Positions 1 to 9,813 of a DNA stretch of 27,651 nucleotides are shown here, piece after piece. Within the stretch, counting starts at the first letter, position 1. Every line of letters begins with the position of its first letter. The stretch is taken from NCBI GenBank assembly GCA_039199225.1, contig JBCCSZ010000072.1, forward strand, positions 1 through 27,651, written 5' to 3'. The position numbers and the translations under genes were made by a program. Origin of the DNA: JBCCSZ01 sp039199225 (GTDB lineage: Bacteria > Bacteroidota > Bacteroidia > Chitinophagales > Saprospiraceae). The notes below the pieces were generated by a model that ran no database searches, was not told where the DNA came from, and worked only from the letters and a program-made list of their open reading frames with translations.

Positions 1-152
1 CACATGTTCTCTTTTCAGCTGGTTTTAAAATCAGCAGATGTTATGCCCCAAAGGACGAGTAACAGTTGGTAACATTTGATCGGATGTTCTTTTATCTGAT
101 TGATCTTTGCAGGCCAAGGGCAATATTCAGGTTGTCCTTCATAAATGGTATT

Positions 153-908
153 ATGATAGATGTATTGATTATTGATGACGAGCCGGGTGCACGTCAGCAC
201 CTGAAGTATTTGTTGCATACTCACTGTCCAACTGTTCGCATCAAGGGCTTGGCCGATGGTTTTCGCACAGGTATTGATTTTTTGAAGACGACCAAAGTAC
301 AGCTCTTATTTCTGGACATCAATTTAAAGGATGGTACTGGTTTTGACTTATTAGACGAATTTCAGTCGCCCGACTTCAAAGTGATTTTTACCACGGCTTA
401 TGATAATTTTGCGATTCGGGCTTTCCAATACCACGCCATCCATTATTTGCTAAAGCCCATTATTCCGGAGGCTTTAATCCAGTCAGTCCAATACTTTAAC
501 CGCACTGCAAAAGACTTCCAAACGACGGCTCAGCAATTATCTGCTTTGCTCAGAAATGTCAAAGCCAAGGAGTTCAAAACCATCACCTTATCTACACAAG
601 AAGGTCTCTTTGTATTGCCCTTGGAGGACATCATCCGCTTAGAATCGGAAGGGAATTATACCACTTTTTTTTCATTGAACGGCGATTCAATAGTAGTGGC
701 ACGTACCATCAAAGCATATGCTGAATTGTTACCAGAGACTTTATTTTTTCGAATCCACCGCTCGCATATTATTAATATTCGACACATCAAAGGGATTATG
801 AAAGGGCAAGGAGGATATTTGCTCAGCTCAGACAATCAGCACTTGCCGATCGCGCGCCGAAAAAAGGAAGTACTCATCAAACGCATCAAAGAAAACAGCC
901 TTGAATGA
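153..908 (+). CDS. LytTR-family response regulator
   Basis: A 251-aa cytoplasmic transcription regulator with a receiver domain at about residues 1-120 and a LytTR DNA-binding domain at about 145-250. In the receiver, the acidic pocket IIDDEP lies at residues 6-11, the likely phospho-acceptor is Asp55 (LLFLDIN), and the conserved Lys is in LLKP. The LytTR part shows the typical LESEGNYT and FRIHRSHIINI segments. The frame is open further upstream (from 66), but those 29 codons do not look like a receiver start, and ATG 153 begins exactly where the family begins (MIDVLIIDDEP). The stop overlaps the kinase start by ATGA, so the two genes are translationally coupled and very probably form a cognate pair. 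The target genes are not evident; the secreted FG-GAP gene just downstream is one candidate. Confidence 0.93.
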   Translation: MIDVLIIDDEPGARQHLKYLLHTHCPTVRIKGLADGFRTGIDFLKTTKVQLLFLDINLKDGTGFDLLDEFQSPDFKVIFTTAYDNFAIRAFQYHAIHYLLKPIIPEALIQSVQYFNRTAKDFQTTAQQLSALLRNVKAKEFKTITLSTQEGLFVLPLEDIIRLESEGNYTTFFSLNGDSIVVARTIKAYAELLPETLFFRIHRSHIINIRHIKGIMKGQGGYLLSSDNQHLPIARRKKEVLIKRIKENSLE

Positions 909-3880
909 ATATTGATCGAATAGCTCATATCGAATTTTTGATTTATTCTTATTGTATTTTTATACTCCTGCTGCCTGGCTTACTTGTAGCACAGCCAACG
1001 CAACTAGGAGGCATTGATTACACGGAGCGCGATGGTTTGCCAAGTACAGAAGTTTACAAGGTATTCCAAGATCGACAAGGATATATTTGGGTGGGAACCG
1101 ATAGTGGTGTGAGTCGTTTCAATGGTCATGTATTTGAGAATTTTGGTTTTGCAGAGGGACTGGCCCACAATTTTGCCTATGATTTTCGACAAGACGCTAG
1201 TGGGCAAATTTGGATAGCTACTTTACCGGGAAACCTCTATTATTTTTCCGACGGAAAAATGCATCCTTACCAATACAACCACCTACTCGAATCTTATGGC
1301 AATCAGCGCTGGACAGTGGATTTCTTTTTCGATGAGGAGGGGACTTTACACATTGGTATGCTTAATAAAGGAGTGGTGAAAATCTATGCGGATGGTCGGC
1401 ACGAGTTGATCCATCCTAAGGACCGTTGTCGAGTACAGATGATTTACAAAAAAGGTGAAAACTACATCCTGGTTTCTTTTCTTTCTAAAGCTGACTGTTC
1501 CAACTATACTGATAAAAGTTTTAGGTTGAAAAATATCGATTTGTTGTTTTATGAAGATGGAAGCTTTCAGAATTTATCCACTGTATCCTCACATGAAAGG
1601 ATCAGCTATATGGTGGCACTTTCTAAAAACGAACTGCTACTAGCCGCCAATACCCATTTGTATTACCTTAAAAATCGTCAGCTTGAGCAAGTTGTCAAAT
1701 TTGATCATTCCATTATCGCATTGGAGCAATTATCAGATCAGCGTATTTGCATTGGATTTAAAAAGGTGGAAAATAGTGGCGGACTTCAGATTTACGAAAG
1801 TTTACCTGATTTGCTAGCTAAAAAAGGCAGTACCTGTTTTAAGCACCTTTCCATTTCAAGCGTATTGGAAGACTGGGAAGGGGGCTTGTGGTTGGGAAGT
1901 ATTGAGAACGGGATTCGTCATGTTCCGGATCGCTCCATGAAAATATGGAATCAGCAGAGTGGTCTATCTGACAACTTTGTCAGTGCATTGAGCATCGGTA
2001 AGAAAGGAAACATACTTGTCGGCTTGAAAAATGGTCATCTTTACCAGTTACAAAGGAAATCTCAGCAGTTAAGGCTGTTACACAAAATCAAATATGAAAT
2101 CCATGATGTATTCTTTGATAAAGACTATGGTCGCATCTGGGTGGGGGGCTACGATCTATTATCCATTTTAAAAGAGAAGCAGTGGGCTAAAGGAGGAGGA
2201 ATTAAGAAGTTCAGCTTGTCTAATGGTGTGCTTTGGGGTTGTCTAAACGGCCCCCTTGGCTTTGGGCAGCTTGATCGATCCAATGGACTTTTCTTGTCCC
2301 TTCCAGAAGGAGACGCAAACTTGGGCAACCGAGCATTTGCGATCTATGAGGATTTTCAAGCCAGGGTGTGGGTCGGACAAGACAATGGGCTATTCGAATA
2401 TGTGGACGATAGCTTGAGGCGACCAACCGTCTGTTATCCAGCCTTGAAAAGCAGGGTGGAAGAAATTGCTCAACTTGCCGACAGCATTTTGGTTGTGGGT
2501 ACCAAGTTGCATGGTGTTTTGTTGCTGAAAAATGGAGAGCATACACAAATTGACCAATCGGCTGGCCTAAGTTCGAATATGGTTAAAAAAATCCACATTG
2601 ATGATAAAGGATATATCTGGGTCGGTACATCGAGAGGACTAAATAGAATTTGCCTGATGCCAGGAGGAGATTTTAGCATAAAGAAATATAGGATGGGGAG
2701 TGGTCTGCCTTCCGATGAAATTACGGATATTATATCAGATGAGGAATACATTTGGGTATCTACCAAAAAAGGCTTGGCCTGTTTGACGAAGGAGGATATT
2801 GTTCCTCGTCACAAGTGTAAGCCTATTTTGCAATACGTCAAGGTCAACAACAAATTATGGAAAGAGGGAGATGCAACCAGCCTGAGCCACAAGCAGTCCA
2901 ATATTCAGTTTGATTATTTCACCATTGATTTTTCACAAAATAGGAATATTGAATACCGCTATCGACTGCTGCCTGATAGTTCGTGGACGCATACCCAACA
3001 TACATCGGCCACTTATCCGGCACTTGCTGCCGGCGCCTATACCTTCGAGTTGGAATCTTCTGATCGCTATGGTCAATGGAGTGAAAAAACGACCTTCAAT
3101 TTTCGCATTGTTCCACCCTTATGGGAGACTTTTAGTTTTTGGGCAAGCTGCTTTTCATTATTGGCCGTTTTATTATCTCTTTATTTCAAGAGTCGAATTC
3201 GACGATTGGAACGCAAGGCCAAGATTGAAGGGCAGGTCAGAGAGCTGCAGCAGGTGGCTTTGCGATCGCAGATGACTCCTCACTTTATTTTCAATTGCCT
3301 AAATACGATTCAGGGCTATATAGCAGAGCAGAATACCAAGGTGGCAGCGCATTACGTCCGTCACTTTTCGCGCTTGACGCGCTCCATTTTGCACTTCAGT
3401 ACAAAAAAGGTCATTAGCCTGGAAGAAGAAGTTGGCCTACTGAGGGATTATCTGGAATTGGAAAAAGGCCGCTTAAATGAACCATTGGACTACACCATTG
3501 AAATTGCTCCCGATGTAGATGTGTTTGAAGACGTCATTCCTCCCATGTTGTTGCAACCGTTGGCAGAGAATGCCATAGTCCATGGTTTGGTCGGCTTAAA
3601 TAGAAAGGGGCGCATTGCCATCATTTGCAGTAAAGCGGGAAAGGATTTAATAGTTTGTGTCCGGGACAATGGCGTGGGGTTGGGCCATCGCAAGCAATCC
3701 AGGGGGCGGTCATATCCTTCTGTTGGTCTGGACATCATCCGAAAGAGATTGACATTGTATCAGCAGGGGCAGATTACAGGCGTTTTTTTCAGTATCAGGG
3801 ATTTGAAGGGTGAGCCAGGTTGGCAGAGTGGGACAGAGGTCGAGCTGAGGATTCGGCAAGACATTCAGACCGATGATTGA
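905..3880 (+). CDS. Propeller-sensor LytS-type histidine kinase
   Basis: A 991-aa membrane sensor kinase. An N-terminal signal/anchor (about residues 12-30, ending near VAQP) is followed by two-component-propeller repeats of the form 'G.IW.GT..GL.RF' (for example GYIWVGTDSGVSRF, GGLWLGSIENG, GYIWVGTSRGLNRI), spread over about residues 40-640. A Y_Y_Y domain follows (about 660-735; YRYRLLPDSSW, GQWSE). Next come one transmembrane helix (about 742-760), a short linker, and a His_kinase domain with phospho-acceptor His793 (MTPHFIFNCLN). The ATPase domain has N-box Asn889 (LAENAIVHG) and G-box Asp921 (DNGVGLG). The architecture matches the sensor half of Bacteroidota hybrid systems without the receiver/AraC half; the separate LytTR protein supplies the output. 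The ligand is unknown, though related propellers sense extracellular compounds such as glycans. Confidence 0.93.
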   Translation: MNIDRIAHIEFLIYSYCIFILLLPGLLVAQPTQLGGIDYTERDGLPSTEVYKVFQDRQGYIWVGTDSGVSRFNGHVFENFGFAEGLAHNFAYDFRQDASGQIWIATLPGNLYYFSDGKMHPYQYNHLLESYGNQRWTVDFFFDEEGTLHIGMLNKGVVKIYADGRHELIHPKDRCRVQMIYKKGENYILVSFLSKADCSNYTDKSFRLKNIDLLFYEDGSFQNLSTVSSHERISYMVALSKNELLLAANTHLYYLKNRQLEQVVKFDHSIIALEQLSDQRICIGFKKVENSGGLQIYESLPDLLAKKGSTCFKHLSISSVLEDWEGGLWLGSIENGIRHVPDRSMKIWNQQSGLSDNFVSALSIGKKGNILVGLKNGHLYQLQRKSQQLRLLHKIKYEIHDVFFDKDYGRIWVGGYDLLSILKEKQWAKGGGIKKFSLSNGVLWGCLNGPLGFGQLDRSNGLFLSLPEGDANLGNRAFAIYEDFQARVWVGQDNGLFEYVDDSLRRPTVCYPALKSRVEEIAQLADSILVVGTKLHGVLLLKNGEHTQIDQSAGLSSNMVKKIHIDDKGYIWVGTSRGLNRICLMPGGDFSIKKYRMGSGLPSDEITDIISDEEYIWVSTKKGLACLTKEDIVPRHKCKPILQYVKVNNKLWKEGDATSLSHKQSNIQFDYFTIDFSQNRNIEYRYRLLPDSSWTHTQHTSATYPALAAGAYTFELESSDRYGQWSEKTTFNFRIVPPLWETFSFWASCFSLLAVLLSLYFKSRIRRLERKAKIEGQVRELQQVALRSQMTPHFIFNCLNTIQGYIAEQNTKVAAHYVRHFSRLTRSILHFSTKKVISLEEEVGLLRDYLELEKGRLNEPLDYTIEIAPDVDVFEDVIPPMLLQPLAENAIVHGLVGLNRKGRIAIICSKAGKDLIVCVRDNGVGLGHRKQSRGRSYPSVGLDIIRKRLTLYQQGQITGVFFSIRDLKGEPGWQSGTEVELRIRQDIQTDD

Positions 3881-4000
3881 ATGTACTGCCCACTTGCTAT
3901 ATTGAGGAGGTTCATCGTATCTTGGGCATCATTGAAAATATCATCTACTCCATCCTGAAAAAGGAGTGAATTTTGATGATACCAAACAACAAAAGAAGCA

Positions 4001-7000
4001 ATGAAAGCAATGAAAATCCCATTTGTCTGTATCTTTTTCACCCTGAGTATTTTTTATCTGAAAGCCCAGACGGTCTTTGGCCCCGGCCAAATCGTCGCAC
4101 AGAGCGACCTTGAACAACCCAAGCATACGTCTGCCTCCGATCTGGATGGCGATGGCGACTTGGATGTCCTAGCTGTATCCGAAGGCGACGATGAGCTGGT
4201 TTGGTATCAAAATTTGGGCAACAACAGTTTTAGTGGGGCCAAGATCATTTCTACCGGTGACTTCAACCGGGCCTTGCAGGTGGAAGGTGTCGATTTGGAT
4301 GGTGATGGCGACCAGGACATAGTGGTCAGCTCATTGAATACTTTTAAGAAAATCAGTTGGTACGAAAACCTGGGAAATGCGCAATTTGGTGAGCAGGTAG
4401 TCATCGTTGAGCGGAGTTTCCCTTCTATTTATACGTTTATGATCGATTTTGACGACGACGGCGATGTCGATATCCTCAGTTCCTTTGGTTGGGAACCCAG
4501 AATTTCCTGGCATGAAAACAACGGACAGGGTGTCTTTACGACCGAACACATCATCGATTCTACGGATTTACCCATTGCACCTTACATTTATCCAGTTGAT
4601 TTAGATGGCGATAATGATTTGGATGTCCTATCGGTCAGTAATGACAGTCTAAGCTGGTACGAGAACACAGGAGATGAAATTTTTGCCGATCCGCAATTTC
4701 TACCCACTTGGGTTGTATCTGAAAGCATCATCACGGCCGGCGACATAGACGGCGATGGCGATGCAGATATTCTGGCAGCAGACCAATTCTTTGGTGTGAT
4801 CAGGTGGTATGAAAATTTGGGGAATGGCTCGTTTGATGATCCACAAACCATTGAGGCGGACTTGGTGGTGGTTGAAAGATTATACATAGACGACTTAGAC
4901 CTAGATGGCGATATGGACATCTTAGCCGGTGCGTACAGGGCGGATAACAAGATCGTTTGGTATGAAAATGAATCAAATAGCCAATTTGCCGAAGCCAAAG
5001 AAATAGAGAATAGAACCAGCGGAAACCTTTTTCATATGCAGCCCATCGATTTAGATGGTGATGGCGACTCAGATATTTTATCTTCTGGAAACTACGATGA
5101 TGTGGTTGGCTGGATTGAAAACAAAGGGGAAGGTGAATTTTCGGAAATGAATTCGATTTCCTATTCCTATGCCAATGCAGAAGATGTTATGGCCGTAGAT
5201 ATAGATGGGGATGGTAGATTGGATATTTTATCCTGCGCAACTGCCATAGACAAGGTCTCTTGGTTTCAAAACCTGGGAGATGGTCGCTTTAGCTCCGAAC
5301 GCCTTGTGACCGACAGCCTTAATGCACCCACTGCTTTATTTGCAACGGATTTGGATGGCGACAATGATATGGATGTCATCGCTTCTTCGGGAGACCCCAA
5401 AGTGGTATGGTACGAAAACGATGGCAGTGGTGTATTTGGAGAGGAACAAGTATTGCCAAATGGAGAAAATATTACCTTGTCCGTCTATGCTGCGGACCTA
5501 GACGGCGATGGGGATGAGGACATTATATCTTCCTTATTTTGGGATGACCAACTGATATGGTATGAAAATGACGGCACTGGTGGCTTCAGTTCGGAAAAAC
5601 TCATTTTCGATGGAGTAGATGCACTTCGAGATATTTATGCTGCCGACATGGATGGTGATGGAGACATTGACATTTTGACGGCTTCGTCTGTGGACGATCT
5701 CATTCGTTGGTATGAAAACGATGGCAATGCCAACTTTGAAGCCAAAACGGTGAATACGAGTTTGCGCGATCCTCAAACGGTTCTTGCAGCCGACTTGGAT
5801 GAAGACGGTGACCTAGATATATTATCTGCTTCTGTCAACAGCAGGGATATTGCCTGGTTTGAAAATTCAGGGGACGGTCGATTTGCATCCAAAAAGCGGA
5901 TTTCCGATGAGGTCAGAGCCGTTTATGCCATCCATGCGGCCGATGTTGACAATGATGGTGATCAGGATGTATTGGCAGGTTCGGTCAGCGATGGCATCAT
6001 TGCGCTGCACAGAAATAAAGGACTTGGAAAATTCGAAGAGGTCAGAGATACAATTGCTACGGACGTATGGTTCTTAATGTCTTTGGATATGGCTGACCTG
6101 GATAAAGATGGCGACTTGGACTTGTTGTCTGCTTCACGTACTGATGATAAAATTACCTGGTTTGAAAACCTTTTGGGGAATGTAACGCTACATGGTTTTT
6201 ATTTCTTAGACGAAAACGAAAATGGCCAATTTGAGACCGATGAGCTGAAATTGCACAACCAAACGGTGGCAGCTACCCCCGAGGCCATTCGGACCTGGGT
6301 ACACTCAAACGGCGACATCAGTATGAAGGTGGACAGTGGTCAATATGCGTTGGCCGCCTTGCAGGATACCCTCTGGAACCTCACAACAGACTCCATCCTG
6401 AACTTGGTTGTAGACAATACTCAAGATACCATTGATTTTAGCTTTGGACTTTCTCCAAATGGTGAATCAGCCAAAGCAAGCCTGGATCAAAGCACCGCAC
6501 CCACTCGCTGTGGTTTCACTGTGAGCGCCTGGATCAACCCGACCAATACTGGCAACATCAATTTGGATGGCTGGTTATCTTACGAACCAGACTCTCTAAT
6601 GGGTTTTATCGATGCCATTCCCGCTGTGGACTCCACAGATGGTCGTACCGTATTCTGGAAATTACCCGCCATACGACCCACCGAAACCTACCGGGTCAGA
6701 GTCAACCTCCAAATGCCTGGGGTAGATTTTCTCGGTGAGACCCTCCGCTCCACCGCCAGCATATACCAAGACACCGATGGCGGCTTTGAGTTGCTGGATG
6801 AACACATCCTGGCATCCCTGATCCGCTGCGCCTACGATCCAAACGATAAGCGCATTTTGCCGGATACACTAGAAGAAGACATTAAGACATTGGTGGGAGC
6901 GCCCATCGAATACATGATTCGCTTTCAGAATACCGGAACGGATACGGCCTTCAATGTACGCATCACCGATCAACTTTCTCCGGATTTGGATTGGACCAGC

Positions 7001-7546
7001 TTTGAAATACTATCTGCCAGCCATGCCTATGATTTTAGCCTGGACGACAAGGGAGAGGTGAGCTTTTTCTTCAACGATATTCACCTGCCAGACAGCAATA
7101 TCAATGAACCGGCCAGTCATGGCTACATCAAATTTAGGATCGCACCACTGGAAGGGACCCGGGTTGGGACTCAGATTGAGAATACGGCCTTTATTTACTT
7201 CGATTTTAATCCGCCCATTATCACCAATACCATCGTCACGACGATCTTTGATCCTTTGCTTAGTACCAACGATCCAAGGGAATCAGCCAATCGCTTGGTA
7301 AAATACCTGCAGGTGTATCCAAATCCAACCGATCGCCAAATCCAGGTCGAGCTGTCCCTGTTCGAAGCAAAGGCCGTGCGCCTGTCTTTGTGGAATACCC
7401 TTGGCGTACAGCTCTGGCAGGGCCATTTTGGGCGGCAAAAGCAGCTGATGGAAAGGATTGAACTGGACCAGCTTCCCAGTGGCATCTATTTCTTGCAATT
7501 CCAGCTCGGAACAGAAATGGTGGTTCGCCGCATCATAAAACGGTGA
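4001..7546 (+). CDS. Secreted FG-GAP/VCBS repeat protein with T9SS tail
   Basis: A 1181-aa exported protein. A signal peptide (hydrophobic stretch about residues 7-20, cleavage near LKA|QT) is followed by 14 repeats of about 45-50 aa, each carrying a DxDGDGDxDI calcium-loop motif and usually WYEN. Then comes an SdrD-B-like stretch (GFYFLDENENGQFETDE) and a region with CAYDPNDK and FNVRITDQLSPDLDW, typical of the DUF11/DUF7619-like repeat domain found before sorting signals. The last ~80 residues (VYPNPTDRQIQVEL ... LPSGIYFLQF ... VVRRIIKR) are a type A Por/T9SS C-terminal domain, so the protein should cross the outer membrane by type IX secretion. ATG 4010 (residue 4) is an equally good start. 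It lies 120 bp after the kinase gene, with no gene between them and no terminator seen. It is probably a surface adhesin or binding protein; the ligand is unknown. Confidence 0.9.
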   Translation: MKAMKIPFVCIFFTLSIFYLKAQTVFGPGQIVAQSDLEQPKHTSASDLDGDGDLDVLAVSEGDDELVWYQNLGNNSFSGAKIISTGDFNRALQVEGVDLDGDGDQDIVVSSLNTFKKISWYENLGNAQFGEQVVIVERSFPSIYTFMIDFDDDGDVDILSSFGWEPRISWHENNGQGVFTTEHIIDSTDLPIAPYIYPVDLDGDNDLDVLSVSNDSLSWYENTGDEIFADPQFLPTWVVSESIITAGDIDGDGDADILAADQFFGVIRWYENLGNGSFDDPQTIEADLVVVERLYIDDLDLDGDMDILAGAYRADNKIVWYENESNSQFAEAKEIENRTSGNLFHMQPIDLDGDGDSDILSSGNYDDVVGWIENKGEGEFSEMNSISYSYANAEDVMAVDIDGDGRLDILSCATAIDKVSWFQNLGDGRFSSERLVTDSLNAPTALFATDLDGDNDMDVIASSGDPKVVWYENDGSGVFGEEQVLPNGENITLSVYAADLDGDGDEDIISSLFWDDQLIWYENDGTGGFSSEKLIFDGVDALRDIYAADMDGDGDIDILTASSVDDLIRWYENDGNANFEAKTVNTSLRDPQTVLAADLDEDGDLDILSASVNSRDIAWFENSGDGRFASKKRISDEVRAVYAIHAADVDNDGDQDVLAGSVSDGIIALHRNKGLGKFEEVRDTIATDVWFLMSLDMADLDKDGDLDLLSASRTDDKITWFENLLGNVTLHGFYFLDENENGQFETDELKLHNQTVAATPEAIRTWVHSNGDISMKVDSGQYALAALQDTLWNLTTDSILNLVVDNTQDTIDFSFGLSPNGESAKASLDQSTAPTRCGFTVSAWINPTNTGNINLDGWLSYEPDSLMGFIDAIPAVDSTDGRTVFWKLPAIRPTETYRVRVNLQMPGVDFLGETLRSTASIYQDTDGGFELLDEHILASLIRCAYDPNDKRILPDTLEEDIKTLVGAPIEYMIRFQNTGTDTAFNVRITDQLSPDLDWTSFEILSASHAYDFSLDDKGEVSFFFNDIHLPDSNINEPASHGYIKFRIAPLEGTRVGTQIENTAFIYFDFNPPIITNTIVTTIFDPLLSTNDPRESANRLVKYLQVYPNPTDRQIQVELSLFEAKAVRLSLWNTLGVQLWQGHFGRQKQLMERIELDQLPSGIYFLQFQLGTEMVVRRIIKR
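4120..6180 (+). repeat. 14 tandem FG-GAP-type coding repeats
   Basis: Fourteen in-frame copies of a unit of about 140-150 bp inside the T9SS protein gene. Each encodes an aspartate-rich loop (variants include DLDGDGDLDVL, DFDDDGDVDIL, DIDGDGRLDIL, DVDNDGDQDVL). The copies have diverged at DNA level, so this is an old expansion rather than a recent tandem duplication. Fourteen copies would fit two seven-bladed beta-propellers; that grouping is inference. Confidence 0.85.
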
Positions 7547-7563
7547 TATGATGCACTTCCGCT

Positions 7564-9201
7564 TTACTGCTTAAGGTCGATTTCCTTCAGGTTGTCGATT
7601 CGATTTCGGGCCAGAAAATCATCGATGGTTTCGAAATGCTCGATGACGCGTTTGTCCTTGAATTCGAATACTTTCTTGGATAGGCCCTGCAGAAAGCTGC
7701 GATCGTGGGAAACCAGCAGCAGCGTTCCATCGAAGTTCAGCAGGGCTTCTTTGAGAACATCCTTCGACCGGATGTCGAGGTGATTGGTCGGCTCATCAAG
7801 GATTAAAAAATTGACGGGCTCCAGGAGTAACTTGACCATCGCCAGGCGGGTGCGCTCGCCGCCGGAGAGGACCGATACCTTTTTGTCGATGTCGTCGCCA
7901 CTGAACATGACCTGGCCCAGGATGTTTTTGAGCTGCGTGCGGATGTCTCCCTTCGCCACTTCGTCGACCGTTTGGAAGATGGTCAGTTGGGGATCGAGCA
8001 AGGAAGCTTGATTTTGTGCAAAGTATCCGACCTCTATGTTGTGACCCAGTTGGCAGGCTCCTTCAAATTCAATCTGATTCATAATGGCCTTGATCATGGT
8101 GGATTTTCCCTCCCCGTTTCGGCCGACAAAGCAGACTTTTTCACCCCGTTCGATCGTCATATTGGCATTGCGAAAGACCACCTGCTCGCCGTACTTTTTT
8201 GATAGGTCTTTGACGATCACCGGATAGTCGCCAGAGCGGTTACAAGGCGGAAAGCGCAGTTTGAGCGCCGAGTTATCTACCTCGTCGATCTGAATGATTT
8301 CCAGTTTTTCGAGCATCCGTTCTCTGGAATTGACCTGATTGGTCTTCGAATACGTCCCCTTGAAGCGCTCGATAAAGCGCTTGCTGTCCTCTATGAACTT
8401 TTGCTGTTCTTTGAAGGCTTTGAGCTGGTGGGAGCGCCGTTCTGCTCGGAGCTGTAGGTAGTGCGAATAATGGGCTTTGTAGTCATAGATGCGGCCCATG
8501 GTCACCTCGATGGTTCGATTGGTGATGTTGTCGATGAAGGTTCTATCGTGCGAGATGACTAGGACAGCCTTGGCCTTGTAGAGCAAGAAGTTTTCCAGCC
8601 AAATGACGGATTCGATGTCGATGTGGTTGGTTGGCTCATCCAGAAGGATTAAATCGGGCTTTTGCAATAGGATTTTGGCCAGTTCGATGCGCATCCGCCA
8701 GCCGCCACTGAATTCGCTGGTTGGGCGGGTGAAGTCTTCCCGTTTGAAGCCGAGCCCGAGGAGCGTTTTTTCCACCTCCGCATCGTAGTTGATCTCTTCG
8801 ATAGAGTAGTAGACCTCGCCGATTTCGGTGACTTTTTCGATGATATCCGCATATTCCTTCGACTCGTAATCCGTTCGCGTTTCCAACTGCTTGTTGAGTC
8901 GCTCCATTTCGTCCCGCATTTCGAATATTTTGCGGAAAGCCTTGGAAGTCTCTTCAAATACGGTACAATCGTCTTCGGTGAGCAGGTGTTGTGGCAGGTA
9001 AGCAACAACGGCTTCTTTGGGTCGGCTGACGTGGCCGCTGGTCGGCTTTTGGAGGCCAGCGATGATCTGCATCATGGTGGACTTTCCCGCGCCGTTTTTG
9101 CCCATCAGGGCGATTTTATCCTTTTCGTTGATGACAAAAGAAACGTCCTTGAACAGGCTGCGTCCGCCAAACTCGACGGCTATGTTGTTTATCGAAATCA
9201 T
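7564..9201 (-). CDS. ABC-F family ATPase (ribosome-associated)
   Basis: A 545-aa cytoplasmic protein with two ABC ATPase domains and no membrane segment, as in ABC-F proteins that act at the ribosomal E site. Domain 1 has Walker A GKNGAGKST (residues 34-42), signature FSGGWRMR (about 164-171) and Walker B LILLDEPTNHID with Glu189. Domain 2 has GRNGEGKST (about 360-368), LSGGERTR and FLILDEPTNHLD. The linker between them (about 240-310) is charged and helical, the place of the P-site tRNA interaction motif. The absence of a long C-terminal coiled coil and the overall length point to the YbiT-like branch rather than Uup. It could be a housekeeping translation factor; an antibiotic-resistance role cannot be read from the sequence. 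It is transcribed convergently with the T9SS gene, with only 17 bp between stops. Confidence 0.93.
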   Translation of the reverse strand: MISINNIAVEFGGRSLFKDVSFVINEKDKIALMGKNGAGKSTMMQIIAGLQKPTSGHVSRPKEAVVAYLPQHLLTEDDCTVFEETSKAFRKIFEMRDEMERLNKQLETRTDYESKEYADIIEKVTEIGEVYYSIEEINYDAEVEKTLLGLGFKREDFTRPTSEFSGGWRMRIELAKILLQKPDLILLDEPTNHIDIESVIWLENFLLYKAKAVLVISHDRTFIDNITNRTIEVTMGRIYDYKAHYSHYLQLRAERRSHQLKAFKEQQKFIEDSKRFIERFKGTYSKTNQVNSRERMLEKLEIIQIDEVDNSALKLRFPPCNRSGDYPVIVKDLSKKYGEQVVFRNANMTIERGEKVCFVGRNGEGKSTMIKAIMNQIEFEGACQLGHNIEVGYFAQNQASLLDPQLTIFQTVDEVAKGDIRTQLKNILGQVMFSGDDIDKKVSVLSGGERTRLAMVKLLLEPVNFLILDEPTNHLDIRSKDVLKEALLNFDGTLLLVSHDRSFLQGLSKKVFEFKDKRVIEHFETIDDFLARNRIDNLKEIDLKQ

Positions 9202-9247
9202 ATGCTTTTTCTTAGGCCGGTAAAATTACTAAAAAGGTGGAATTTTC

Positions 9248-9255
9248 TATTTTTG
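9248..9255 (+). promoter_or_regulatory. Candidate Bacteroidota -7 promoter element
   Basis: TATTTTTG matches the TAnnTTTG -7 consensus of Bacteroidota primary promoters. It lies 56 bp before the DUF4112 gene, within the 110-bp divergent gap to the ABC-F gene. No clear TTG -33 element is seen at the expected distance. Confidence 0.35.
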
Positions 9256-9311
9256 CCTCACTGAGAAAAGCATGCAGGAATGAAGCCAACATTTACCAAC
9301 CCTCTATTGAC

Positions 9312-9794
9312 ATGAGCGACAATGTGCCAAGCCTTGAAAGTCCCAAACAGCTTTATTGGATCGAAAAGGCATCTGATTTGCTGGACAATAAATTTAGAAT
9401 TCCCGGAACGGAGATTCGCTTCGGCATTGATTTCATCATTGGTCTGGTGCCTTACGCCGGAGATGTGCTGACCTATGCTTTTTCAAGTGTACTCGTTTTG
9501 TCGATGGCCCGGCATGGTGCGAGTGGCATGGTGTTGGTCAAAATGTTGTGGAATATTTTAGTAGATGCCATCATCGGGAGCATTCCGATATTGGGCGATT
9601 TGTTTGACCTACGTTTTCGAGCCAACCGCCGAAATTTTGAGCTACTGAAAGAACACTATGTGGAGGGAGAACACAAGGGTTCTGCCTGGTCGGTCATCTT
9701 AGTGGTTTTAGCGGTATTGATTGGCCTCTTTGTTTTGATGGTTTGGTTGATCTTCAAGTTGGCCAGTTGGGGTTGGCACATGCTTCTGGGCTGA
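9312..9794 (+). CDS. DUF4112 domain membrane protein
   Basis: A 160-aa protein of the DUF4112 family, recognised from the order FRIPGTEIRFGIDFIIGLVPYAGDVLT, a first hydrophobic segment, then IVDAIIGSIPILGDLFDLRFRANRRN. A final strongly hydrophobic helix follows (about residues 126-150; SVILVVLAVLIGLFVLMVWLIF). Probably an integral inner-membrane protein; its function is unknown. The frame is open from 9237, but ATG 9312 (MSDNVP) is preferred because it lies downstream of the TATTTTTG motif and the first ~25 codons of the longer frame do not look like family sequence. It is convergent with the PhyH gene, 19 bp from its stop. Confidence 0.8.
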   Translation: MSDNVPSLESPKQLYWIEKASDLLDNKFRIPGTEIRFGIDFIIGLVPYAGDVLTYAFSSVLVLSMARHGASGMVLVKMLWNILVDAIIGSIPILGDLFDLRFRANRRNFELLKEHYVEGEHKGSAWSVILVVLAVLIGLFVLMVWLIFKLASWGWHMLLG

Positions 9795-9813
9795 TGGGGC
9801 CAGGGTGCTTGCC

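Noticed and set aside
2220..2766. Minus-strand frames inside the histidine kinase gene
   Set aside because: Antisense shadows of a clearly coding plus-strand gene with recognised domains.
3877..3972. Short frame reading IEEVHRILGIIENIIYSILKKE between the kinase and the T9SS gene
   Set aside because: Only a TTG start inside the kinase stop, about 30 codons; no independent support.
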